Shown in pieces: positions 7,073 through 7,144 of a stretch of DNA of 7,144 bases; within the stretch, counting starts at the first letter, position 1; each line of letters starts with the position of its first letter. The notes under the pieces were generated by a model. The model searched no databases. It saw only the letters and a program-made list of their open reading frames with translations, and was not told where the DNA came from. The stretch is from positions 1 to 7,144 of the forward strand of contig JAUVIG010000188.1 of the NCBI GenBank assembly GCA_030592825.1. Reading direction: 5' to 3'. The stretch comes from Chlorobiota bacterium (GTDB taxonomy: Bacteria > Bacteroidota > Bacteroidia > Bacteroidales > JAADGE01). Both the position numbers and the translations under genes were made by a program.

Positions 7073-7144
7073 TGTTAAATTGTTTCATTGTTAAATTGTT
7101 AAAAAACAGCAATGTAGCAATTTAACAATGTGACAATTTGATAT
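7073..7144. repeat. Octamer-period repeat forming a long imperfect palindrome
   Basis: From 7073 the plus strand reads in 8-base steps: TGTTAAAT, TGTTTCAT, TGTTAAAT, TGTTAAAA. On the opposite strand, starting at 7143, the same kind of unit appears: TATCAAAT, TGTCACAT, TGTTAAAT, TGCTACAT. The two sets face each other. The 13-base arms at 7086-7098 and 7118-7130 are perfectly complementary around a 19-base loop. The pairing extends outward to 7073 and 7143, with 22 of 26 positions matching Watson-Crick, plus G-T pairs. A 13-base direct repeat (TTGTTAAATTGTT) also lies at 7072-7084 and 7088-7100. The element lies just upstream of the barrel-protein gene and may be in its leader; it may continue past the window edge. 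It could be a dispersed intergenic repeat or an AT-rich hairpin acting on transcript ends. There is no T-tract typical of an intrinsic terminator directly after the stem. Confidence 0.8.

Overview
The window is AT-rich DNA that reads as Bacteroidota. Three things point that way. The starts have A/T-rich leaders with no clear Shine-Dalgarno. The exported proteins have short leaders ending in an Ala-Gln or Leu-Ala-Gln cleavage region. The families present, a short LuxC-type acyl-CoA reductase and a helix-hairpin-helix outer-membrane barrel, are typical of that phylum. I cannot name the genus.

The left half (1-3051) holds four plus-strand genes. First is the 3' end of a small two-helix membrane protein, open at the left edge. 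It is followed by a 333-residue LuxC-family acyl-CoA reductase with its catalytic Cys, then a small exported protein with two EF-hand-like calcium loops. The last is a 260-residue protein whose N-terminal third resembles the Imm53 immunity family and whose C-terminal part is a separate domain, possibly ADP-ribosyltransferase-like. The spacers are 36, 126 and 47 bases. The first two genes could share a transcript; the 126-base spacer probably starts a new one.

The right half (3065-7053) holds two large minus-strand genes that converge on the left set, with 13 bases between the facing stop codons. In transcription order they are a 686-residue exported protein (helix-hairpin-helix region plus predicted outer-membrane beta barrel) and, 53 bases downstream, a 624-residue aspartate ammonia-lyase with a CRP-type cyclic-nucleotide-binding-like domain fused in front. 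The aspartase half keeps its catalytic motifs. The fused sensor-like half lacks the Arg that normally binds the cyclic phosphate. The right edge, upstream of the barrel gene, is an 8-base-period repeat whose units switch orientation and form a long imperfect hairpin.

No single pathway links the genes. The points most worth attention are the sensor-aspartase fusion, the Imm53-like fusion protein with no visible toxin partner, and the octamer palindrome. I see no RNA genes, CRISPR array, insertion sequence or phage genes.
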